Shown piece by piece: positions 20,840 to 30,480 of a DNA stretch of 64,000 nucleotides. Source of the DNA: Dromaius novaehollandiae (lineage: Eukaryota > Chordata > Aves > Casuariiformes > Dromaiidae); the NCBI RefSeq assembly GCF_036370855.1, contig NW_026991398.1, positions 3,224,001-3,288,000 of the forward strand, given 5' to 3'. Both the position numbers and the translations under genes were made by a program. The number at the start of each line of letters is the position of its first letter. Position 1 is the first letter of the stretch. The notes below the pieces were generated by a model, which was not told the DNA's origin, did no database searches, and saw only the letters and a list, made by a program, of their open reading frames with translations.

Positions 20840-22735
20840 CAGCTATGTGGGTTTCTTTTTTCTCTCTCTAGGAGAAAGGAGACACACTGGGATTTAGTCA
20901 GCATTCCAGCTGGAGATCCTGGCAAAAGCTCCAGAACCTGCAGGCCTCAACCAGCTCAGTGACACATTGCAGAACATGCTCAGCTGAGGAGCATGTGGAA
21001 AGGTGAGGAACATAATTCTGAGGGGGCTTTCAAGTTATTTGCATCAAACAACTTCAGCTGTGCAAGCTGATTCTCAACTATAACCCATGAAGTGTTTCCT
21101 GCTGACTTGCAGGGAAGTGCTTGAGCATCACTACTCACTCTGGTATGCCCACCTGGGAGAAGTGGTTTTAAAGCCAATTATTTTCTGAGGAAATCTTTTA
21201 TCTTTGGAGGTTTCCCTTATTTTACCCACTTTAAAAGCTAATGACTGTGGCAATGTTGCTTGAAAGGGTGCCTCTGAGAGCTGCACTGTGCCAAGACCTC
21301 TTCCTTGTTAAGTTCCATGTGATCTAAACTGTTCTCCGAGGTTTCCTGCTGGCTGTCAGCCCCTGGATGTTTTTTTTCAGAGCTCAGGGCAGTGCACAGT
21401 GTGCAGAGCAGAGCAGAGAGCCCCAAAGCAGTGAGGCCTGCAGCAGGAAGAGCTCAAGACCCTCTCCCCCCAGCTATAATTCACTGGATTGAAGGGGGGG
21501 AATAATTGGGTGGTTAAGTAAGGGTTAATTGGGGGATACTACTGAATTTTTAGCAAAGCGTTTCTAGTATCCTGCCACATGAGAAGAAAAGAGTGTCTGC
21601 AACAATTAGGCATACAGGCAGTATCCCCCCGTAGCCTTTGCTAATAGGAGAGGGAGGCAACTGCTATGCCTCTAGCCTAAAAAAGAAATGGTTGGACAGA
21701 TCCCAGAAGTGTTAAATTCAAGAATCTCCAACAAGGAACCCTTTCTGAAAGATGACCTCTTGTACTCCAAATACTCTAATCTCCTTATTTCTATGTATTT
21801 CACAGTCTGTGTGGGATATCTGGCTGCAGATCCTGGCAAGAGCAGAGGAAAATCCAGGCCTGAACCTCAGTGCACAGAAGGCAGCAGGCTGCCAGCATCC
21901 CTGGCTCTGGCCACCAGGGCAGCCTGGGCCCTGCGAGCCAAGTCACCTCCTCCCCTCCAAGGGCTCCCCAGCTCCCCAGCCTGGCAGCACTCCCCACGCA
22001 CAGCGCTGCTCTCTCCAGACACTTCCTCTCATGATAAGTACAAAGACACTGGAGCCACCACCCATCCCGAGCACAGGGCACCCCACCACTGTGACACACC
22101 GAACCTCCGACCCCTCGCCTCCCAGAGCCAACACGTGCCTCTGCAGCAGGGACACACAGGGCACAGCACCACACAGGGCAGCAGCCAGGGCACCCCCAGG
22201 GCCCCTAAACACACACAGACCAACTCTCCAGCCCTTCCATTACCTTCCAGTCCTCCCAGACCTTCCAACGGGGACTTCCTCTGAACAGTCCCGAACAGCC
22301 CTGCCCTGCTCACTTCCCACCTCCAGGAATCCAAGGACAGAGATATCCTTCAGATCTGGGAGAAAAATCTCGGAAGCCCCCTGGTATTTTGATGGGGAAG
22401 AATATTCCACAGCACACCAACACATAAAATCAGAGATTGCCAATGTCACTGCTCACACCAGCACTTCACTCATTTAGCAGCGTAAAAATTCTAGCTGGAC
22501 TCCCTCACCCACCGGCAGCAGGCTGTAAGCCTGTACTTAGGAAGAAGTGCATGGTTAAAGTCCACGTCTACATTCACCAGTGAACATCATCCACATTTTA
22601 AACATAGCAGTACTAATTCATGATGAGGCAGTGGGATAACATTTGTGACAGATGGTGTGGAATATTATCTGCTTCTGCTTGATTTATTAGTTGCATCTCT
22701 ATACTGCTGTAGAGCTCTGCAGGTGTCAATCCCTC
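20840..22735. other. Intergenic; GC-rich core at 21.8-22.35 kb
   Basis: No gene is supported. The long plus frame at 21752-22477 and overlapping minus frames come from a GC-rich stretch and have low-complexity Ser/Pro/Thr-rich translations without a recognisable domain. Confidence 0.45.
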
Positions 22736-23110
22736 CTCCCGGCACACTCACCAAACCCAGAAGTGACCTCACCACCACCATCCAAGCCATGGGCCTTCTC
22801 CTGGCCTAGCAGCTGCTCAGATAGAAGTGACCTCATAAGTCCATACCCCCACCAGGTGCCTGCTGATGGTCTAAGGGCCTCAGAGACACAATTTTCCTTG
22901 AAATAACATGCCCTGTCATGAACATGCTGCTGCCCTACCAGGTACTTTGATCAAGGAGCCCTCACAGTCTGCTTCCACACCCCTCTGCCTGCTGCTGGCC
23001 TATCAGGGACTCCGGCACAAGTGACCTCATCATCAACAGCTGAGCCACGTGGCTCCTGCTGGCCTGGCAGCTACTGACCAAGAGCTGATTTGACACTGGG
23101 GATCTCCTGG
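22735..23110. repeat. Second patch of the 60-65 bp satellite
   Basis: About five to six degenerate monomers carry AGAAGTGACCTCA and GCCTGCTGCTGGCC motifs. They match the main array in orientation but lie about 1.9 kb beyond it. Confidence 0.75.
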
Positions 23111-24620
23111 CCCAGCTCTCGCAGACAGCCGTGACCTCCCTGCCCGCAGCCCGGCCATGCGGCTATTGCCACCTGCAGCTGCCCCTGCCTCCCCCAAGGC
23201 TCAGCCAGCTCCTGAGCGGCCGGCCTGATTCACCCCGGGGCCTCACAACAATCACAGTGCAGCAAAACGCCCATTACGCACCAGTTACTGTCCCAAGAGA
23301 ACATCAGCCTCTGCCGAGGTAGCACCTACACCTGGCCTGTGAAACTTAGCAATTGCAGAAAGGCCTGCAAGTAATTCTGGGCAACATCTCCTAACAGGAG
23401 GATTGCATGGGAGCAGCGACCATGGAGCTAGAGACAGCAGGGCCTCATGTCCCAGGCAGAGGGAGAAGCCTTCCCACAACTCCCAAGTCTGGGTCCTGCC
23501 CCAGTGCTGAACACACCCAACAAACCCTCCACACCCCCAGGACAACAAGCACTCTCCTGCTTGGGGCCCTGACACTCTGAGACACGGGGAAGGACTGCGG
23601 CCAGGGCATCTCAGCGGGGGAAACCAGCAGAGCCGGGATTCAGCAGCTCTGCAGCCCGGCCTGGGAGCAGGGCTAATGTCACCGGCCATGGCAGCACTGG
23701 CCGCCCAGCAGCTGCCAAGGCCCTGCAGGAGCCCAGCAGCTCCCAGCACAGAGCTGCTCTGCAAACACCCTCCCGGCTGCTGCCAGGGCTGCAGGGCTGC
23801 GGCCCAGCAAGAGGCACGGAGCAGCCGCAGCGGCTGGGGCCCGGCGGGACCCGCGGGGACAGCCTCTCTGCGAGCCCTGGAAACGCCCTGTTCAGGACAA
23901 AAGCGAGCCTGGGGCAGGGCCCTGGCGAGGCCCCCAGCAGCCTGCTGCACTCCCATTGGCTGACGGAGCCATCAGTCCAACCCAGCCTGCCCTGCTCCCC
24001 TTGCCAGCCAATCAGAGTGCAGCACTGGGGGCGATGCCATGGCAACACTGCAGCCCTGTGTGACCCGGCCGGCAGTCTCTGCCCTTCACCCTCTTCCCCC
24101 CCCCACCACTCTGGGGCGCCATGTTGTGGGCGGCAGCGCGGGGCGCAGAAGGGCCTGGGGGCAGCCTGGCACCGTGTGTCCAGGCAGTGCAGGGCCCCAG
24201 GGCCCAGCCGCTGCCCACAGGGCTGGGCTCTGCTGCAGGGGCCCTGTGGGGCTCCTGGCTGCCCTGTGCCTGGGGGCTGTGCTGGGCATGGGGGAGCAGC
24301 CCGGAGCCCCTGCTGGTGCCAGCCCTGGGGGCAGCGCGGGGCCCTAAGCATGGCCGGGGTGCTGGAGCCCATGGGCAGCATCCTGCTGCCCTGGGCAGGG
24401 CAGGGCAGGGCCCTGAGTCCCCTGGGGCCCCAGTCCCCTGCCCGCGGCAGCCCCGGGGCTCGGCAGCCCTTGCGCTGCGCCCAGCAGGGCTAGGCCGTGG
24501 CCAGGCAAGGGCTGCTCTCTGTGGGGCCGGGCTGGGCCCCAGCAGTCACTTCAGAGGGTGAGGAGCCCATGGGGGTATAGGGCAGCGATGAGGGGGCAGC
24601 AATGGGGAGAGCAGCTCTGG
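23110..24620. promoter_or_regulatory. CpG-rich island with CCAAT and X-box type sites
   Basis: CpG dinucleotides are dense at about 23790-23930 and 24100-24500, unlike the flanks. Between them lie an inverted CCAAT box (ATTGG, 23955-23959), a CCAAT box (24008-24012) and GATGCCATGGCAAC (24033-24046), one base off a palindromic RFX X-box. An ATG at 24121 opens a 146-codon Ala/Gly-rich frame. No domain is recognisable, so no gene is called. It could be the promoter and first exon of an unidentified gene. Confidence 0.45.
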
Positions 24621-27600
24621 GCCTGCCAATGGCTTAGGGCCCGGAGGAGGACTGGGGTAGATGGCCCTGATGGACTCACCCCAGCACTGCCCATTGTGGC
24701 TTAAAGAAGAATGCTTGGGATCAGCCAGGGCTTATGGAGTGGCACTGGCACCCCCACCTGTTCCCAAGCTGCTCTCCCAAGCATGCTTTCTTCTGGCTGC
24801 AGAGGTTTGACGCCAATTTGCAGGAGGACAGGGGCTGTGACTGTCTGAAGATGGCATCTCCTTGCCCAAAACATGCTCTGCCAAAATGAAGGCAGAAGAG
24901 GATCCACGGGGAAGGAACAGAGGTTCTCCCAAACAAGTAGACTACTAGGATTTATTACAAGGTGAAGGATCCATTTCCAGCACAGGCATTTCCAGAAGGC
25001 TCTTGAGAGCCACACAGAACTGCAGGATACCCCAGCCTCTGGGATGCAGCACCCCTTTCCTCTCGGAGCCAGATCCCAAAGGGGGACCCACTCCCAAGGA
25101 AACCTGGCCATGGATTGCTCCCACCTCCACAGGATCCTGGGGGCTTAGGGTCGAGCCCCAAGACCCAGGAGTCCTGGCTGCCACATTGTGCCCCCCAGCC
25201 AGTCAGGACTCTACAACAAGGCTCCTGTGGCAACCTGCAGCTGTGTGCAGCCATTCCCACAGCCTGTCATCCACAACCCTTTTTACAGTTAACAGTCTCT
25301 GCGCGACCCCTCAGGAAGGAGCTCCCAAAGCCCTTACCCTCAGTGGACAGCCGCAGGGCATTGGGAGCAAGGAACTGCAGTCGGGGATGATGGTGGTGGT
25401 CCAGCAGTGCTCCATCTTGCTTGTCCCCTTGCCCTTGGCTCAGCTCTCCAGACGAGGCGGAAGGACGCTCTTCCCATCTCATTACACAAAACTCCTCTCT
25501 GATGTGCCCTTGCTCCTCTGCCTGTTGGTGAGGGGCCCCAGCGTGGCTCCCATCCCCTCTCCTTGCCATGGAGTGGGTCAAAAGGGCAGTGGCAGGCAGC
25601 ACATGAGAGGTGCCCAGCAATGACCAGGCCTTGCAGGGAAGTGAGGGTACCCCTGTGGCACCGGGGAGACCTCTGTATGAGGTGGCACATCCCACTGTGA
25701 CCTCAGCTTATGTCATCGGGGACTCAGTAGGTCACCGCCATGGAGATGGCACAGCCAGGGAGAGAGCAGAGATTTCCCCTCACATCCTGGAAAACAGTCA
25801 CTTCCCTTCACCCCAGTTATTTTCCAGAACTTGTTGATAAATCCTTCAGGAATGTCTCCAGATGGTGGCAAAGACTGTGAAATATCTAAATTGGGGCACT
25901 AGAGAAGTCACTATTGCGCCCCTGCACTGACATGTCTGCCCTGGGCACACCTGTGCAGGAAGCTTCAGGGCTGATTTAAGTTTTGGCGTTTTTCAAAGCC
26001 AGGATCAAACTCATGTGAGATCAAACAGCACAAAGCATGGCCACGGGCTGAGATGCTTTGGTGAGCCTCAAAACTGGTTCTTGTTGTGGGTTGCTCTTCT
26101 TGTAGAAGTAGGATATAGGACATTGTGGGAGAGGACAGAGCCTTCCTCATTTAGGCACCAAAGCAGACTTTTGTTTTTAAAACTCCTCGGCAAGCTTTCT
26201 CTGTCGGTGGTGCTCCAGATGAAAATAATATGCCAGAGAAGAGCAAATGTGCCCTTAACACCCATCATCTGGAGGGCCAGGCCAGGGAGCAAATCTGGGG
26301 AAGTTCTCCCATTTCCCTGTGCATTTTGCCCAGCCTTCCTTCTGGCTGAACCTAACCTGAGCCTAAGGAAAGCCACTTCTCCTCCCTGGTCCTTTTTGGG
26401 CCTTGGGCTTTTCAGTGTCTCCTCGAAGGGGTGCTTTTGCCTGAGGGTCACTAAAGCCTCTGGCACCCTGCACATACCCAGCTGCCACCCAAGCACCTGG
26501 ATCCCTGGATCTCCCACAGTTTTGACCCTGGGCATCTCAGGACATGCCCACACACCACAGTGCTGCTGCCCAAGCTCCGGTGCAGAGCCTGGAAGGCAGT
26601 GCAATGCCTCAGGACCTGCATTGGGCTCATTCAGAAGTTTGTGAGGTGACCAGCTCCCATCTCTGCAGCTGCTGAAGCTTGAGAATGTCCCTACAACCAG
26701 CCTTCCTGCTCTTCCTAGTCTTTGCACAGTCCTGAGTGACTCTTGCAGAAGGGAGACTCCATCCCCCTTGAATGCTGTCAGAGATGTTGCTTTCCAAGTC
26801 CCTGCAAAAGGAAGGACTCGTTTACTTCTTTGGGTTGCTTCTCCAGGGTGGCACGCCCTCTGTGATGCTGTGAGCCCTGCTGTGCACCCTGAGGTCTCTG
26901 TCCTTTCTCTGCCCTGTCTCCTGGGTGTCTGCCCAAAGTCTTGCCAATTCACCAGAGGTCTGAGAAGTGTTGCTGTAGAGAGCTCACTTGCTGAAGGCCT
27001 GACGGAGGCTTGTCTGGGATGTGGCCATGCTCCCAAACCCCCTCCTGCTCCTGGTCTGAGGGGCCAGGAAGGTCCCAGGATTGAGAGCAGTGGGTTTGGT
27101 GTGGGTGGGATGGGTTTCCCTTGACATGCCTGAGTCCTGCCTGGGTTGCTCTGAGTGCCCAGGAAAATCTCTCTTCCCTAGGGACTTGCATAGAGTGTTT
27201 TCCAGACTTTTGTACAGAAACACAGCCTGGTCCAAGATGCCCAAGAGCAGCAGAGCCACCAGCATGGTGCAGGACCCCCAGGAGCTATATGGCTCTCCTC
27301 TTTTTCCACGTGTCCTGATTATATTTACAATTTCTTTTCAATCCCTTTACAGCACGCTATCTGGGCACTGTAACACTGTAACTCCTTCCATTACTCTTTG
27401 TTCATTCCCATACTGTGCTGCTGATTTGCATTGTGGGGAGTTTAAAGTTTGTTCCTCTGGGCAAGTTCTTCATTCTGTTTCTCTCTAGCATTTCCTATCT
27501 ATCCAAAACATTTCTAGCCAGGCTATCCCTTGTGGAAAGGGGACCTCATTGGAGGCAGCTTGGACTCAGCATACAGTTCAGGAGTGTAATTAATTTTAGG

Positions 27601-28000
27601 AAACCATAGCATGCCTTCTTTTTTTTTTTCTTCTGGCTTGCAATTAAGAAAAATTCTTCTGTGTCTATTTGCAGCTCGTTCTCTAAGGAAAGCAGGTGGG
27701 AAGTGGGGCATATGAGCTGTAACATTCATTTGCAGACTTCAGTGGAGAAAGATTTGACTTTAACAAGAGTGATGCAAGTCCCAGGTGGCTGATGAGAGAA
27801 ATGGCAGGGGTGGGGAGATGGGGAGGAAGAGTGTCCATACAGCGTCTGACGTCTGGGACACTGCTTTTCCTGCATGTCCACACTTCCTTAGGAGACACTC
27901 TGGATCTATGTCATTTGGAGAATGTTGCTGTCACTTATTGTGAAAGCTGAATAAGAATACTAATCCTAAAAACCTTTAAGAAATACCTTTATATGATGTT
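24620..28000. other. Intergenic, no gene supported
   Basis: Open frames on both strands (the longest on minus at 26068-27036) lack recognisable domains and overlap one another. No repeat shared with other parts of the window was found. A T-run lies at 27620-27630. Confidence 0.4.
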
Positions 28001-28870
28001 CTAACTGAAGTCACCATCTTTCAGCTACTCTGCTGAAACCACTCCAAGTAGCCATACATTACTTGAAGAAAATTACAGGGAGACGTGGTTCATCAGGGCT
28101 TTTGGCATTGTAATGAGCCCCATGGTGTATTTGGTGCTGAGTCCATGAACCTCAGCTATTGCAAGGAGATTGAGCAAAATGTTCAAGTCAAAGTCAGAAG
28201 CAAATCCCAAATTTAGTAGAGTGTTAATAGATCCCACTGAGGGCCATTACCAGCAAAGACTCACTGGGGGCTGATTAGAGCAGAAAATTGTAGTCACTGG
28301 TTACAGGTAGGCAAAGGAAATGTGCAGGTGGCTCTGATGCAAAGTGAAGCCTTCATTTGTTCTATCAAGCAAAACGGCCAAGCATGGACACTGAGACCCT
28401 GGGAAGGGAGATGCTTCCCCTCATGCATTGCCCAGGGCTCCTCCTGGGGCAGTGTGCGAGTGGGGGTGTGCAAGGCTGAGTGCAGGACAATGACAGGACA
28501 TCTCCTGGGGTCCCTGGGGGGACAAGGGGACAACGAGGCCCCAGTGTCTCCTGGTAGGCCCTGGTGGCAGAGACAACAGCCGTAAGACAAAGACCTCAGT
28601 TCTGTCAGGGCCCTTCAGCCTTTGCAGCACCCTCGGCCATCTCCACCATAGGCCGACGTACACTGTCCCCCTCCTGCTCCTGTGTCCCTGCAGACTGTAG
28701 ACACCCAGCCTGCTTCCCCACCTGGCTCTCACCCTGGGTTCTCTCTCCCTTCATTGATGTCTCTCATCCTCACTGGCTGTTGCTTGGAACACAAAGCCAT
28801 GGGCTAATCACAGACTCCCTCTGGGTGACCTGTTGCACCACAGCACTGCCCTTCAGGTAATTTATTTTTA
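28000..28870 (-). repeat. Inverted copy of the 14480-15430 block
   Basis: Reverse-complement match to 14480-15430 (for example TTTGGTGCTGAGTCCATGAA near 28128 and TCACAGACTCCCTCTGGGTG near 28808). It forms the outer end of OR14-like module 3. Confidence 0.75.
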
Positions 28871-29285
28871 TGCTACTGGCCAGTCTGAACTTCCCAAGCT
28901 GCAGGTCTGAGCTTGTTTCCCCTTCCCATGCTGCTTCCCACTACCAAGAAAAGTTCTGGGGAGCCTGGGAATCGGACACATCAGTGCTGAGTTGAGGGGG
29001 ACAATAACTGCTGTTGTCTGGGAAGCCATGCTCCTCCTAATGCAGCCCTGTTGATGTCTGGCCTTATTCACAGTGAGCATGCACCACTGGCTCCTATGGC
29101 ATCCCTTGCAATACCCAGGCCTTCTCCTCAGGCCATTCCCCAGCTGCTCACATCCCAAACTGCCCAGATACATGGGGTTATTCTTCCCCATGTGCAGGAC
29201 TTGCCCCTTCTCTTTCTAAAACATCATGTGGTTTCTGTTAGCTGAATCCCCAAGTTTCTCCAGGTGCCCCAGACTGAAGCTCAGT
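28870..29285 (-). mobile_element. CR1 LINE RT C-terminal and 3' part (antisense)
   Basis: The minus strand reads LHMGKNNPMYLGSLG-type text and QQGCIRRSMAS, typical of the CR1 RT C-terminus. It corresponds by inverted duplication to about 14080-14480. Confidence 0.75.
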
Positions 29286-29785
29286 GCAGCAGCTGTTAAC
29301 GTCTGAGTGCAGATGGCTCAGCTTGAGTTGTGATGCCCCTAAGAAGACACTAGCAGAAGGAACTGCAGGACACTTCAAGTACTAGAAGGAAGTACTGGTT
29401 TAATGGAATTGCTGACCTAGGTAGGAATTACCATGGCAGCCATCCCAGGAATGCCTAAGGAAGGTACAAAGCAAGCACAATGAGGGTCTGTGGGGAGAGG
29501 GCAAAGGGAGGTGGGCAGTTTGTACGGCAGGTTATCAGGCTAGTAAGGGGGTAGAACTTGGAAGGAGTAAAGGAGAGAAAAACACAATTAAAGGTGAGAC
29601 AAAGGAGCGATCAGGGCTGTTCAGGGGTACCTGCGAAGCAGCCCTGCCTCTGTCCATCTCTGACTGGAGCAGGACAGGCAAGCTAATTAATCTGATCATA
29701 CTTGTGTCTGACTTAATTCCATGGTCATGAGAACTGGGTGCTTTCCCTTACACCAAAAAGAATTGACCAAGAGGGGAAGGAATCA
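29285..29785. other. Unclassified roughly 0.5 kb insertion
   Basis: This stretch has no counterpart in modules 2 or 4 and separates two parts of an antisense CR1. It is AT-richer than its flanks and has no open frame of note. A solo LTR or other short insertion is possible, but no terminal repeats are obvious to me. Confidence 0.3.
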
Positions 29786-30480
29786 CAGAGTCTTTCAGGC
29801 TGGGCAGGACCTCAGGAGGCCTCCAGCCCAACCTTGTGCTCACTGCTGGGTCAGCTTTGGGGTCAGGCCAGGTTGCTGAGGCCTTGATCTAATCTTGAAA
29901 ACCTCCAGGGAGGTCCTCCTGGGTATCAGTATGGGCTGTTCTCGAGCTTGGAGGATGCTGCCTTAAAAATCTGCCAGCTTTCCTGAGCTCCTTTGCCCTT
30001 CAGGGCTGCCTCCCAAGGGATTCCTCAACCAATCTCCCCAGTAGGCCCAGGTCTGCTCTTCTGACACCCAGAGTCTGGACTCTGCTACCCTTCTTCCTCA
30101 CTACCCTCAGGATCAGACATTCCACTGCCTCGTGGTCACTGCAGGCAAGGCTGACACTGATTATCACATCTCCGGTCAGTTCTTCCTTCTTTGCAGGTTC
30201 CAGGTCAAGGAAGGTGTCACCGCTGATGACCTATCTGGCTTAGATGTGCTAGGAGGTTGTCCTCCACACCCTCCAGAATCCTCCTGTACTCTTTCTAGCC
30301 TGCAGCATTGTCATCCCAGGAATGCCAGGGAGATTAAAGTCTCCCCATAGGAACTGGGGTCTGTGATCCACAGACTTCCTCAGGTTGCCTAAGGTTGCTT
30401 TTGTAGTTCTGCAACAGCTTGTGCATCTCCCCTTCCTCTTGTTTTGTGGCCCAGGCTTTGTGCATTTGTGTATATTTGGG
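29785..30480 (-). mobile_element. CR1 LINE fragments (antisense), 3' end and endonuclease
   Basis: From 29785 the sequence shows the antisense CR1 3' end (TCACAGAGTCTTTCAGGCTG, CCAGCCCAACC). Beyond about 29940 it changes to antisense endonuclease/linker text, with LWGDFNLPGIPG (the endonuclease GDFN motif) on the minus strand at about 30310-30350. At about 30390-30480 it overlaps the CR1 start shared with units 2 and 4. Confidence 0.75.

Larger units (their letters stand above)
18170..20840. repeat. Tandem satellite array, 60-65 bp monomer, with higher-order structure
   Basis: The monomer reads roughly GCCTGCTGCTGGCCTATCAG, a variable spacer, then CAGAAGTGACCTCAC and a variable spacer. Successive AGAAG starts at 19296, 19361, 19425 and at 19666, 19726, 19791, 19855, 19919 are 60-65 bases apart. 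The array is interrupted by two CR1 pieces at equivalent places. A distinctive variant (GCCTCAAACTGGCCTTTGA) recurs at about 18248 and 19955, giving a higher-order repeat of about 1.7 kb. I do not recognise this satellite family. Confidence 0.85.

Noticed and set aside
18170-20840. Satellite as a CRISPR array or as a nuclear-receptor binding array (TGACCTCA in each monomer)
   Set aside because: Repeats are degenerate with no unique spacers and the genome is eukaryotic. The TGACCTCA resemblance alone is too short to claim binding.
21752-22477. 241-codon plus-strand frame
   Set aside because: Low-complexity Ser/Thr/Pro translation, overlapped by equally long minus-strand frames.
24121-24561. 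146-codon frame starting at an ATG in the CpG island
   Set aside because: Ala/Gly-rich with no family resemblance. Kept only as part of the promoter-like finding.
26068-27036. 322-codon minus-strand frame
   Set aside because: No recognisable domain or splice context; a competing plus-strand frame covers much of the same DNA.
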